Assembly (NCBI GenBank): GCA_038501625.1 | Contig: JAZAYU010000038.1 | Span: 1,426,001 to 1,490,000, forward strand | Length of the DNA stretch: 64,000 nt | DNA from: Corbicula japonica | Lineage: Eukaryota > Mollusca > Bivalvia > Venerida > Cyrenidae | Direction: 5' to 3' | Shown: in pieces, positions 42,021-53,094 of the stretch | Numbering within the stretch: position 1 is the stretch's first letter | How the letters are laid out: every line of letters starts with the position of its first letter | The notes under the pieces: generated by a model | Told to the model about the DNA's origin: nothing | Database searches by the model: none | Seen by the model: the letters and a program-made list of their open reading frames with translations, nothing else | Translations under genes and position numbers: made by a program

Positions 42021-44276
42021 TTATCCAGTGCTGCCTTGTCTTAACGCTCTACTGATATCGAAAACAAATCCTAGCAGGGAAGAACCAGGTTTTCCAGCAG
42101 GTATTCCAGAATTCCTAGAATTATCCGGTCGTTGTATCGTTGGCATAACCGCCCCTCCTATAGTCCGTATCCCTGGTGACTGATCAGCAACTGGGGCAGG
42201 CTGGTTACCGGTAATTGGTGGAGACTGGTTACCGGTTATCGGAACAACTTGTCCGGTAGAAAAGAATTTGCTAAGGTCAACATCTTTGATTTGCCCTAAC
42301 TGAATTCCATCACCGGGGCCAAGTGGAATTCCTCCACCTGGGCTTAGTGGAACGCCTCCGCCTGGGCCAAGTGGAATTCCCTCATCAGGGCCAAGCGCAA
42401 TTCCTCCACCTGGGCCAAGTGGAATTCCCTCATCAGGGCCTAGTGAAATTCCTCCAACGGGACCTAATGGTATGCCCGTTTGTTGTAAATCGCCGGTGTT
42501 TACTGGCACATTAGTTGGCCCGAGTGGGATTCCTGCACCCGCATCTGGTCCAAGAAGATTTCCGGTATCTCCATCATTAAGACTACTGCCGGGACCAACA
42601 AGAATTCCGGGACCTCGGGTAGGTTCAAATGTGGTTCCTATGCTACCTGGACCAACAGAAATAGCAGTATCCCCGACAGGTGCGAGAGGAACTCCGGCGC
42701 CAACAACAGGTCCAAGTGTTTGTGTTCCTACAGCTCCAATATTTGGTGTTTCAATAACTTTATGACTGCCTGCCGAGGCTTCATTCACAATGGGTATGGC
42801 TTCGGCAACTAGCGGATTAGTATTAACACTGTTCTCAGCGGCGACTCGTCTCTTTTCCGCTACTATTTCCTTGCTTAGCTGTATCTGTGCGTCAATGTCG
42901 GCTTGTCTGGCTCTCATTTTTGCGAGAATTTTCTCACGTCGTTCGGTCCACGTCAGGTGATCGGGCGGTACAACATCTGCCGGTGGTTTACTCACGAGCT
43001 TGGATTGTAACTCCGCCAAACGAGACTCCATTTTCTGCAAAAGACTGTTTCGTTGCTTGTCCCATGCAGCTTGTTCGTTTGGCACCGCTTGAGCTGAAAA
43101 AAGAAAGGTTATTTTTATCAACTGTTCATTCATTATTCTACTTTACGGCATACTGAAACAAATAACTAGTGATGCAAAACGAACGTTCGAACATTTGAAA
43201 ACAGAATGCTTGTGAACCAGGAAACAATCAAGTTGACAACTAGTATAAATGTACTTCTATAGATCAGTATACACTAGACGGTCTCATGCTCCGGTAAATA
43301 AACCCCCTATTAGAATTTTGGAACACTCGAACATTATCGGTGAAATCTATTTGTTTGAAATTTTATTATGTGGGGGATACTGTGGGGGTCTACTATATAA
43401 AGACAGGTTTCATTTTTTTATGTCATTGATTGTGAATAATTCGAATGTTCGAATGCAAACTGATGCAAAAAAGGAGACAAATTACATCCCTAAAAAACAG
43501 ACCCAAATCTCAAGCCTCTGATTGTTTGAAATGTAGACTAATCAAATTTCAGCCAGTCAGATGTTTCAGATTTGAGACTGGTCTCCAATCTCAGTTTTAT
43601 AATCATGTGTCTTGTGTTATATACTTTTCCTTGATCGTTGAAAGGTTTATTCTTAACTTCATTTAGGGCACGACATGGAAAAAAAGTGTCTTCGAACATT
43701 CAATTTTCCTTTCTCGTGGCAAAATTCAAAGTAATGTTCTGTTACATTGGATAACAAGCAGCAAAGAACGCATTCCGTATGCGGTTGCCTCTCACTGATG
43801 ACATTTAATCATTTTAGCGCGGCTAACGATGTTGTTTTCATTTCCCTTACGCTCATGGTTTTTATGTTTAATGAATTGTGAGGCTCATTGTTTTTTATGC
43901 TTAATGAATTGTGATCGAATGCATCCGACACAGTATCTATTCAACAAATCGAGGAATTTTCAGCAGATTTTCAAACAAACTTAATAGACTGGAATATAAT
44001 TTGTTTTCACCATTTTCTCACTGCAAAAACTAGTTATACAACTTTGCCCAAGATCGCAAACCTGAGACTGGACACCAGTCTAAAATCTCAAGCATCTGAT
44101 TGGCTCCATTTCAATTTTTGTATTGGTTGCCAGTTCAAGTTTTAAATAAAGGGCAAAGAAGTGTGACCAGTTTTTGCTCAGTTTAAAATTTAAACTAAAA
44201 ATCAACACTTACCATCAGCTTGGTAATTAAACAAAATCATCGGAATTAAAACACTGTATATTAAGAAGTGCTTCAT
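42021..44276 (-). CDS. secreted Gly/Pro/Leu-repeat protein, two exons
   Basis: Exon 1 is 44276-44213 (ATG at 44276, donor ATG|GTAAGT). Exon 2 is 43093-42021 (acceptor TTTTTTCAG, stop TAA at 42023-42021). Phase 1 joins them exactly, giving 378 residues. Residues 1-20 (MKHFLIYSVLIPMILFNYQA) look like a signal peptide. Residues 32-54 and 70-92 are a duplicated charged helical unit starting W-[DT]-[KE]-[QR]-R and containing L-x-K-M-x-[SA]-R. About residues 210-295 are G-[IV]-x-L-[GS]-P repeats of 8 residues. No transmembrane helix or cysteine-rich domain. It is probably an extracellular structural or matrix protein. I do not recognise the family. A start inside exon 2 (position 43133) would give a slightly shorter frame but lacks a signal peptide. 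Confidence 0.85.
42295..42476 (-). repeat. 24-bp coding minisatellite (8-residue repeat)
   Basis: On the minus strand, successive units encode GISLGPDE, GIPLGPGG, GIALGPDE, GIPLGPGG, GVPLSPGG and GIPLGPGD, then a partial GIQLG. Units alternate PDE and PGG endings, which suggests earlier duplication of a 48-base dimer. Confidence 0.88.
43503..43605. repeat. palindromic MITE, diverged copy
   Basis: It contains AATCTCAAGCCTCTGATTG and CAGATTTGAGACTGGTCTCC and then CAGTTTTATAAT. Shared order with the 51932 and 63428 copies, but the arms no longer match well. Confidence 0.7.
44058..44130. repeat. palindromic MITE, partial copy
   Basis: GAGACTGGACACCAGTCT, then AAATCTCAAGCATCTGATTG and GCTCCATTTC. 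Half of the family consensus. Confidence 0.65.
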
Positions 44277-44590
44277 GGTAGGACTTTAAATTATCTCTGA
44301 AACGATTGAAAAAAAAATCAAGTTATACCAGTCACTTAAATCCAAAATTTTAATTACTCAAACAAGCGCTTGAACTCACGTTAACATCGGCTAATTTTAC
44401 GTCAGAATGTTTCGGCTCATCAACTGTTTGAACAATTACCATTCCTGGATGATTGAATCGTGGTTGGACACTAATACTGTTACGCATGCTTCCCTTTCAA
44501 TGACATGTATTGTCTTTGTGTCGAACGTATTTGTCATTTTACATAGGGACTGGCTAGATGAGTAATTATATCCGTATCTAATGTGCTCTT
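44277..44590. other. 5' flank of the minus-strand secreted gene
   Basis: On the minus strand a TTTCAG lies about 18 bases before the ATG, so a 5' UTR intron is possible. No clear TATA box seen. Confidence 0.4.
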
Positions 44591-44710
44591 ATCATCAACA
44601 ATATCATCATCATCACCATCATCATCAACAACAACAACATCAAAATCATAATCATCATCGTCGTCGTCGTCGTTCTCGTTCTTGTCGTATAACCATAATA
44701 ACCATCATCA

Positions 44711-44797
<87 letters not shown>

Positions 44798-44908
44798 TTC
44801 ATTCATTCATTCATTCATTCATTCATTCATTCATTCATTCATTCATTCATTCATTCATTCATTCATTCATTCATTCATTCGACATTCATTCATTCATTCA
44901 TTTTAACT
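44591..44908 (+). repeat. compound microsatellite (CAT/ATC)n, (TTA)n, (ATTC)n
   Basis: Three adjacent simple arrays: CAT/CAA/CGT triplets (44591-44745), TTA triplets (about 44747-44794) and ATTC tetranucleotides (about 44794-44900) with one GACATTC interruption. Confidence 0.95.
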
Positions 44909-45350
44909 GGTGGGTACAAAGCGGGTATAAAGAAGGCTACATGAGGGGGTATGAAGGGGAGAAGTGAAGAGGTGTATTGGCATTGGGGTTCGGTGATGTT
45001 ACTAAATTGTACGAGTGATAAGCAATGGCCACAAGGTGGGTACAGGGAGGGGCTCAGAGCAATAAAAGGAACAAAAGGAATACATGTGTATTCGATAAGG
45101 TACAAACGTGGGAATAAGCATATGATACACGAATGAAATACAAGCGGATGTGCGTGGATGAGCAAACGATGTTTGTACAAGGGGGTTTAAACATTCAATA
45201 CAACGGGTAAGTACTAGACTGGATCCTGTCCCTATGTTCTGTTATATATTCTCATGTCACTCGTCAATACCTCCAAGAAAAGCAACTCCTGCAGGTACCT
45301 TACCGATATGCATTTTACTTCCCTTATTTTCCAGAACATGGTTGAGCATA
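44909..45350. other. non-coding, G-rich on + strand
   Basis: GGGTAC/GGGTAT-rich sequence. 45173-45210 (TTGTACAAGGGGGTTTAAAC) resembles 46745-46775 on the far side of the next element, suggesting the element split or separated related sequence. No gene. Confidence 0.45.
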
Positions 45351-46525
45351 GGGAGACCGGGGCAAAAGGGAACGTTTTCTACAAATTTGATCGATTATCA
45401 GTGAAGCGTCGTATTTTTGAAGCGTGTTTTATTCGAGTCGAACACACATTTATAGTGCTACATTTTGATGATATTATTAAAAGTCACATTTGATTAGTTA
45501 ATGAATTATATTCAAAGTGGCTGTAATGAACTGTTCCATTTGCCCCCTATCTGGGGCAAAACGGAATATTGTTTGGGGCAAAAAGACACAAAACATTACA
45601 TTGAGATAAACTCATTATTTAAGCGCTCTGGATAATATCGATAGCAATTCCACCATTTCAGTCAGCCTTTCTTATGTATTTGTGCACCATTTTGAAAATA
45701 AATTTAATGATTTGATATATAGAGATTTTAATATGGATTTAGATTTTATTAGGGATGGAACCTATTTTGTTTAAATAAAGCTATTGATCTAGATATTAAC
45801 TTGAGTTTCAACCAACCAATAGAAGAACTATATCTATAGCAACCAATAGATAAACTGTCGATTAAATACAGAAGTAGAGGGAAATAACTAAAATATGAAA
45901 AACAGAATGATGACTTTTGCTCATTGCACTTTTCCTCAATGATCTCTTTCTACATATAAGTTTCAAGATAGCATGTTTTGTTGTAATAGTGTTATACTGG
46001 CTCTGCACAAACAGTCAGACAGACGGACGGGGGCGCAGGACAATAAAAAGGGTATCCATATGCTCTATCTTCGAATACAGATCATTTAATTTTACTATAA
46101 ACTATCATTTGTTTAATTTTGATAAAAGGACGGGGAAAAATTAATTGTTCCATTATGCCCCACCAGCAATGTTCCATTTTGCCCCAGTCATATCTCATGA
46201 CCTAGACCTTTGGTCCTCCTATTTGCATAAGTGAAGAGACATGCAGCGTGTGCAACAAAATAAACATACGATATAGAACTTTCATGTGGTTAATAGCACT
46301 ATGTTAAGTACAGATTCAAAAAATAAAGGATAACTTTTATTTACTTCTTTTGCTTGGAAAGTCAATATTAAATTTATCTTTTTCTAGAAGATTGATTTAC
46401 TCGCAAACTGCAATACTTAAAGGAAATTGAGGAATTGTATGCGCGACGTTTCCTGATATGTATTGCGCCATATGCGACATCACATAAACGAAATCTGGTT
46501 TGTTTCACCATGCCCCGGTCTCCCC
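45351..46525. mobile_element. 1.2 kb TA-flanked element with GGGAGACCGGGGC ends
   Basis: The left end GGGAGACCGGGGCA and right end TGCCCCGGTCTCCCC are inverse complements, with TA outside each (45349-45350 and 46526-46527). Internal TTCCATTTTGCCCC and GGGGCAAAACGGAA motifs occur in both orientations. No transposase recognised. Confidence 0.72.
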
Positions 46526-46527
46526 TA

Positions 46528-47290
46528 ACAGAAAAAAGGAAATTAAATGATATAAAAAAGAGATAATAAGCATTTAAGTTTGTTTTAAATAAACCATTTA
46601 GCTGGCGCCAGGCTAGGTAAGTACAAAAAATAGTGTGTATGATAGGGGATGCAGGGGTTACAAGGTAGGTATAGCAATTTTGGAAAAAGATCTACTGGTA
46701 GAAATATATGGTAATGATGGGTGAGCACTGCGTGAGGGTTAATGTTGTACAAGCGGTTTAATACAACGAATGCGGACCTTGCGTGTGACAACGAGATATG
46801 TGATTTCCAGACTAGTTACCTTTGTGTTACTTTTTGGGTTGGGTATAAGGTGGGATTGAGTTTAGGAACAAATTGGGGTAAATTACCGAGGCTATATAGG
46901 TACAAAGTCCAATCGGGTGCGAGGGAGTGCAAACGACTCTCTAAAACTTCTTTTCTAAATATGAATTAAATTATTAGGATGTTCCCATATTTACAATCCT
47001 GTTATTTTTTACGTATGTCTAAATACCGTCTAATCTTGTAGTGAAACGAATGTCTGTCTGAAAAATCTAGGAATAAGATGAAACATATCATATTAGGCCT
47101 AACAATTTATAAGGTTTTCTATATTTAACCAAGCATTTAACCCTTGATTAAAAAGACCCTATGAACAAAGATTTAATTAAACGGAGTCCAAGGGAACAAA
47201 CTTAATTTTAAAATTGTTCTCTTTCAAATGATACTGTAGCAGTTTGTTCCCTTTGAAGTGACAATGGGAAGCTACTCTGTAGTCCGTTGT
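46528..47290. other. non-coding
   Basis: No gene or named repeat. A small inverted pair AAGGGAACAAACTT and AGTTTGTTCCCTTT lies at 47191-47243. Confidence 0.45.
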
Positions 47291-47309
47291 TCAAAGATTT
47301 CCTCCCTTC

Positions 47310-47432
47310 ATAAACACACCTCCTGTGACGTCATTTTGTGTTGACATTGTCCGCCATATTGTCAAAGAAAGTGGATGTTTTTTTCGTCGCAAAAACTGCT
47401 AAATCGGCTTTTTCCGGGTTAATAGTGAACGG
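47310..47432 (+). promoter_or_regulatory. candidate promoter and non-coding first exon
   Basis: TGACGTCA, a full CRE, is at 47326-47333. CCGCCATATTG (YY1/initiator-like) is at 47351. AACGG|GTAAGC at 47433 is a good splice donor. The order fits a TATA-less promoter with a 5' UTR exon on the + strand. Any ATG before the donor meets a stop, so coding would begin later. This is inference only. Confidence 0.35.
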
Positions 47433-49210
47433 GTAAGCAGTCTATATTTTTCTTTCATAACAGAGTATTGATGCGAATCGATGGTTTTGATACATCTGCA
47501 TAGTTTCGGTGTAAATAACCGTAAATTCCTTTGAAACGACGGTTGACTTTCGATTTAACTGATTTTCCGATTTTGGGGTTTGTTTTGTTTTCATATTCTA
47601 TGCTCCTAGCATATCTTTACATTTCATTTCATTTCTGATGGTTATTTCAGTGCAACCAATTTGCCTGGCTAGTTATTGACCACATGGACATGAGGATATT
47701 TAAATTCACCTTTTTTTAGGCTAAATAATTTTCAAAGGGACCTGATATTTACCTAAATAATTAGATAATGTGAAAATTTTTGTCAAGTATATTTAGCAGC
47801 CATTAAGCCAACAAATATCCAATGACTAGTGTTTTGAAGTCCAGCATATTTTACCTCAACACATTGAACCCGGTCAAATCTACTGTTTAGCGGACCCTGT
47901 ATATTCAAATTAACAATACACAAAAGCCAAGCAGCATTTGAGCCAGAGGAGCAGGGTAGTGGGGGTCAGTAGCACCCATTAAAATTCAGTATTAAGGTCC
48001 TTTCCTTATAGCATTAAGTCAGGTCCAGAAATACTATCTATTTGACGTATTTGTTAAGATTGGTATGGAACACACCGAAAATCTGTCAAATCACCAGATA
48101 TCTTTTTAATTAAAGAACAATTTCATTTTGGCTCACAATTATTCTGTGTTGATAGTTCAACATTGATTCTACATTAGAATCTTATACGAACGTTGATTGT
48201 TATTGTTTACATCCGAATATTTACGCGCATGCGCAGTACCTGGTTGGCAAAATATTGTTTTCGGAACCGTTAGGTAAACCAAACAATGACTACTCTCAAC
48301 AAGAATTCTCCTCATTCAGAGCGGAATAGTAGTTTTAATTAAGGATAAAGCTATAAAGGACCAAAATATATGTTTTATGAAAAAAAGGTAAATAAATTAT
48401 TAAAATAAAACCTGATTTTTTAACTTATTATTAGGATAAAAAGTATTAGCTATAGAATATTTCAGATTAAGCGGAAAAAAAACAATTTGTAATATGCGAA
48501 ACGTAATATAACAAAAATATTACAATACATTTTAAGAAACATAAATCAGGAGACAATTGGCATTTTAACGGCAATTGATTGTTTCTTATAAATGGATGGT
48601 GTCTGATCTGGATCTACACTGTTCATTTCTTGGTTAGAAATTACCTAACAAATCCAAGAGCGAATATGAAGAACCTGATCAGACTGTATGGATGTGCCAG
48701 CTGATCTAGATCTACACTGTTGGTCCATATAATTAGGGCGCATATTAACATTATTTCACATAACAGTACATGTATGTATAATAATACATGTATAAAACAA
48801 TAAAATGTTATTTTTTTACATTAAAGTTTTATTATATAAAACAATAAAAACATTTATCAAGATAATTCTATTATTATTTTATTTTAAGCCTATTATTATT
48901 GAGTATTAATTCATTTATGATTTTTCATAGTAAATGGTGTGACCATGATTTTTTCTCACACATGAATTGATAGTAGTTCAAATGTATCTATTAAAATTGG
49001 CACGCTGGTCGACATTGTTTTGCAATATCTAAGATACGAAGATACATTGTAGGTCAAACAATTACTAGGGGTACATTTACATATATCAAGTAGCTTTAAA
49101 GTAAATGTGATGAATAATTCTGACCAAAATGAATTGCTGTCCCTCTCTTTTAATACAGAGGTTCCAATAGCTGTTGAATCTTAACCCTTAATGGTCAATG
49201 GTCATTTTTA
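47433..49210. other. non-coding; MITE fragment at 48600-48725
   Basis: AT-rich, possibly intronic. 48600-48725 has two partial copies of the GATCTGGATCTACACTG motif. Nothing else recognised. Confidence 0.5.
48600..48725. repeat. GATCAG MITE family, fragment
   Basis: TGATCTGGATCTACACTGTT and GATGTGCCAGCTGATCTAGA, the family signature. No terminal AACCCTTTCC. Confidence 0.65.
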
Positions 49211-49905
49211 GCTTACCTGAGCCATAGGCTCATGGTGAGCTATTGTGACCCGTCTTTGTCCGGCGTTCGGCAACAATTTCCTTTAAACAACATCTCCTCT
49301 GAAACCACTTGATGGATTTTAACCAAATTTGTCCTGAAGCATCCTGGCACTGATGTCTACAAAAGTTGTTCAAATCATGACCACAGGGTCAAGGTCACTG
49401 TTGCTAAAAATAGAAATTCAGTCTTTGCTCAATTACTTGAGTTTGCTTAGGCCTATTGACTCCAAACTTGGTGTATGGGTAGCTTATATCAAAAGGAATC
49501 TTGGGGTTATTACCCAGGTGTCTGTGATCAAGGTCAAGGTCACTGTTGCTAAAATTAGAAATTCAGTCTGCTCAATAACTTGAGTTTGCTTAGGCCTATT
49601 GACACCAATCTTGGTGTATGGGTAGCTTATATCAAAAGGCAGCTTGGGGTTGCTACCCAGGTGTCATTGATCAAGGTCATGGTCACTGTTGCTAAAAATA
49701 GAAATTCAGTCTTTGCTCAATTACTTGAGTTTGCTTAGGCCTATTGACTCCTAACTTAGTGTATGGGGAGCTTATATCAAAAGGCAGCTTGGGGTTGCTT
49801 CCCAGGTGTCTGTGATCAAGGTCAAGGTCAAATTCAGTTTCTGGTTAATAACTTGAGTTTCATACTCAGGTGAGCGATTCAGGGCCATCATGGCCCTCTT
49901 GTTTA
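49211..49905 (+). mobile_element. bivalve-type repeat with tandem core and terminal hairpin
   Basis: The 5' side has TAGCTTACCTGAGCCATAGG. The 3' side has CAGGTGAGCGATTCAGGGCC and the perfect hairpin AGGGCCATCATGGCCCT (49881-49897), then CTTGT. Inside, a unit of about 145 bases (GCTTAGGCCTATTGAC with TCAAGGTCAAGGTCACTGTT) repeats from 49445, 49588 and 49733. The layout parallels the Helitron-like element at 32 kb. I recall repeats of this kind as widespread in molluscs. Confidence 0.7.
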
Positions 49906-49918
49906 TCATTCTTTATGA

Positions 49919-50418
49919 NNNNNNNNNNNNNNNNNNNNNNNNNNNNNNNNNNNNNNNNNNNNNNNNNNNNNNNNNNNNNNNNNNNNNNNNNNNNNNNNNN
50001 NNNNNNNNNNNNNNNNNNNNNNNNNNNNNNNNNNNNNNNNNNNNNNNNNNNNNNNNNNNNNNNNNNNNNNNNNNNNNNNNNNNNNNNNNNNNNNNNNNNN
50101 NNNNNNNNNNNNNNNNNNNNNNNNNNNNNNNNNNNNNNNNNNNNNNNNNNNNNNNNNNNNNNNNNNNNNNNNNNNNNNNNNNNNNNNNNNNNNNNNNNNN
50201 NNNNNNNNNNNNNNNNNNNNNNNNNNNNNNNNNNNNNNNNNNNNNNNNNNNNNNNNNNNNNNNNNNNNNNNNNNNNNNNNNNNNNNNNNNNNNNNNNNNN
50301 NNNNNNNNNNNNNNNNNNNNNNNNNNNNNNNNNNNNNNNNNNNNNNNNNNNNNNNNNNNNNNNNNNNNNNNNNNNNNNNNNNNNNNNNNNNNNNNNNNNN
50401 NNNNNNNNNNNNNNNNNN
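49919..50418. other. assembly gap, 500 N
   Basis: Exactly 500 undetermined bases, a usual placeholder for a gap of unknown size. It begins just after the 49.2 kb repeat and ends inside a GATCAG MITE, so both flanks are repeats. Confidence 0.99.
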
Positions 50419-50582
50419 CCGGCACATCTGCCCCATCTGATCAGGATCTACAATGGTTACTTTTTTATTTGTTTGGTTATTTCGGACCAAAATGTGACCA
50501 GTGCAGATCCTGATCAGAAGGATATGCCTTCTGATCTGAATCTACACTGGTCATACATGCGTAAAAATGTGTATCAATCTGA
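50419..50582. repeat. GATCAG MITE family, copy truncated by gap
   Basis: GGCACATCTGCCCCATCTGA, GACCAGTGCAGATCCTGATC and ACACTGGTCATACATGCGTA. Matches the complete copy at 56660-56896. Confidence 0.75.
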
Positions 50583-51080
50583 TTAAAATCATATCCTGAA
50601 AACCGCTACGCTATCAGGATCTGACGACGAATAGCTAAAACGTGCTTTTATCACAAACCTTTTTGAACCAATCAGATTGTCGCCTACAAAATCGCGAAAG
50701 TGAAAGTAAACATTCTATATTAAACCATAAAAAGTGTTGAGAGCCTGCGTAAGACATATTTTGCTGATTTTTTTTGTGTTTATGTAGTACTGCAATTATT
50801 TCTGATGTAATAACATCTTCAGATCATTTTGCGAGCGCTGTATATCATGCTTCCTGTGTTGATAATTTCTAAAAATAGAAATCGGGAAAAACCGCTAAAG
50901 CTTATGTACGGTATCTACGGGCCGTCATCAGATCTAACATTTTGTTAGATCTGACTTTAGTGAGATTGAAATGTGTATATTAGTAATAATATATATGGAG
51001 GAAAGGGTTAATATAATTGTTTTATCATTCTTAATGAGATTCTTCCAATTAAGTCATAAATTGTTTAAGTCTAATTTGAG
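50583..51080. other. non-coding
   Basis: No gene seen. ATCAGATCTAACATTTTGTT at 50929 has a short self-inverse (AACAAAATG-TTAGATCTGA). Confidence 0.45.
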
Positions 51081-51386
51081 AAAATAGAAACCCTTAAACT
51101 AAAATCACTGGGATTAAAATGAGGCTTTTTGAAAATAGAAACCCTTAAACTAAAATCACTGGGATTAAAATGAGGCTTTTTGAAAATAGAAACCCTTAAA
51201 CTAAAATCACTGGGATTAAAATGAGGCTTTTTGAAAATAGAAACCCTTAAACTAAAATCACTGGGATTAAAATGAGGCTTTTTGAAAATAGAAACCCTTA
51301 AACTAAAATCACTGGGATTAAAATGAGGCTTTTTGAAAATAGAAACCCTTAAACTAAAATCACTGGGATTAAAATGAGGCTTTTTG
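51081..51386 (+). repeat. 51-bp minisatellite, six identical units
   Basis: The unit starts AAAATAGAAACCCTTAAACT and ends ATGAGGCTTTTTG. Units begin at 51081, 51132, 51183, 51234, 51285 and 51336 with no difference that I can see. Confidence 0.95.
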
Positions 51387-51931
51387 GAAATTTATTTAAG
51401 AGTCAAAGGGTCATAGATCTCCAAGTCAAATGGAACCACTGCAAAGTTTATTTTCAAGCAATTCCAATGCAGATTAAAATTTCAAATCAATATACATGTA
51501 GGTTTATTTTGATTTGAAATGTATACAACAGTTACAATCTAGATTTGGACCATGAGATAATAGATGGAGAAAATGGCCTTGAATAAGCGCAGAATGTGTC
51601 CTATTTTACCCTAGTATGTAAATAAGGTTGAAGCTATAAATTATATTTAGACTGACTGAATTTTGTTTATGATGTACATATAAATTTAATGTACTTGCAT
51701 GGTTTATAAAACAGATTATTGTGTTTCATGTGTTTCTCTATCATATCACTTTTATAAGGAAATGATGTGTAAGAAGAGATGAAAAAAAACCTAATACTAA
51801 ATAGTGAAGAAAGCCAAGCTGCCAAGGTGTTCAGAGATGCGTAGGATTAGGTCAATTTTTGAAATATGCTTGTTAATCATTTCCTTCATATTTTATAAGG
51901 CTTTATGGTGTGCTTGAACAGTGTAGGACTG
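51387..51931. other. non-coding
   Basis: AT-rich, nothing recognised. Confidence 0.45.
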
Positions 51932-52067
51932 AAGGTTATAAAGCTGACATCGGAAACCAGTCTCAAATCTCAAGCATCTGATTGGCTGAAATGGCAACTG
52001 GTCGCCATTTCAGCCAATCAGATGCTTGAGATTTGAGACTGGTTTCCATGCTCAGTTTTATAACCTT
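51932..52067. repeat. palindromic CCAAT MITE, copy 1
   Basis: A near-perfect palindrome. The left arm runs AAGGTTATAAAGCTGA, then AAACCAGTCTCAAATCTCAA, GCATCTGATTGGCTGAAATG and GC. The right arm is its inverse. Each arm has one CCAAT-box motif (GATTGGCTG / CAGCCAATC). Confidence 0.92.
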
Positions 52068-52071
52068 GGGC

Positions 52072-52262
52072 ATAGATCCAGATCAGCTGCCACATTCATG
52101 CCACAGTATCTGCACTGTTAAACGGTAAACCTTTTGATTTATAAGCCGGGTTATTTCTGTCTGAAAAGTGAACACTGAAGATTCCAATCAGATGGCACAG
52201 AATCAATTGTTTTGGCTGATCTGGATCTACACTGGTTGCACATGTGATTAAATGCATAATAA
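52072..52262. repeat. GATCAG MITE family, partial copy next to palindromic copy 1
   Basis: AGATCCAGATCAGCTGCCAC and GGCTGATCTGGATCTACACT with a replaced middle. It abuts the palindromic element. Confidence 0.65.
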
Positions 52263-52263
52263 T

Positions 52264-52482
52264 CAGACTTCCCGAAAGTTGCCAGACCGAAGGACCTGTC
52301 TGGTAAAATTTCAGCCGGTCAGACATGTTTTCTTATGTTATCAGACAAAAATTTGAACTCCTAATACTTTATTATACCTTTTTAACATGTTTCGGTCTGA
52401 CAGAATTTGTTTCGGTCAGATAGTTTTTCACATCTTGTCTGACCAAATGTCTGACACTTTTTTTCAACTTTCGGGAAGTCTG
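52264..52482. repeat. 219-bp TIR element with CAGACTTCCCGAAAGTTG ends
   Basis: Perfect 18-base inverted ends (CAGACTTCCCGAAAGTTG and CAACTTTCGGGAAGTCTG). The interior repeats GGTCAGACA and TGTCTGACC in both directions. Confidence 0.85.
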
Positions 52483-52607
52483 TCATAATATTGAAGTAAA
52501 GGGTGTAGGTTAGAATAAAAATCAATATCTAATAGTGAGTTGTTGAAAACCATGATAATGATTTGGCAGATGGATTGTTAAAGTCTCTGGTCAAAGAGTT
52601 ATACAGT

Positions 52608-52786
52608 GAACTCCCGCTATTAGGACCACAATTTGGACTGAGAAAAAGTGGTCTTAATAGTGCGGTGGTCTTTGTATAGGGGTAGAAAATAGTGCAAAAC
52701 TGTGAAATGGGACATCAGAACTGTGGTCTTATTAGCGAGGTGGTCTTAATTTCGGGGTGGTCTTAATGAGTGGTTTTACTGTATGT
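52608..52786. repeat. GGTGGTCTT dispersed element, copy 3 (diverged)
   Basis: It starts ACAGTGAACTCCCGCTATTA and ends GTGGTTTTACTGTA, with five GTGGTCTT motifs. Same type of termini as 36572-36751. Confidence 0.7.
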
Positions 52787-52940
52787 TAATATATTTGTCA
52801 GTTCACTGGTAGTACAGTGACCACCATCTACTAGACAGTCGGATGCAGTCAGTCATATAAACAGTTTATTCAACTTGAAGATAATGTGTAATATTATGTG
52901 ATTGTTGGCATAAGCCAGCTGTTTTCATGTGTTTTTAATT

Positions 52941-53094
52941 AAATTTTATAAATAAAATACACTCTTTTTCGAATTTTCAAATTCTTGTTCTTTGTCAAGA
53001 TTAATACAGAAATTATTATTCTTTGTATTAATCTTGACAAAGAACAAGAGTTCGAAAATTCGAAAAAGGGTGTATTTTATTTATAAATTTTATA
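52941..53094. repeat. 154-bp foldback
   Basis: AAATTTTATAAATAAAATAC and TCTTGTTCTTTGTCAAGATT, then AATACA, are inverted in the right arm with few mismatches around a short loop. Confidence 0.85.

Larger units (their letters stand above)
43094..44212. other. intron of the minus-strand secreted gene, with MITE fragments
   Basis: 1.1 kb intron containing two diverged pieces of the palindromic CCAAT family (43503-43605 and 44058-44130). Nothing else recognised. Confidence 0.6.

Noticed and set aside
44581..45180. Open frames of His/Ile/Phe-Ile-His-Ser repeats
   Set aside because: They are translations of CAT, TTA and ATTC microsatellites.
49870..50586. Apparent open frames across 49.9-50.6 kb
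   Set aside because: They exist only because undetermined bases have no stops.
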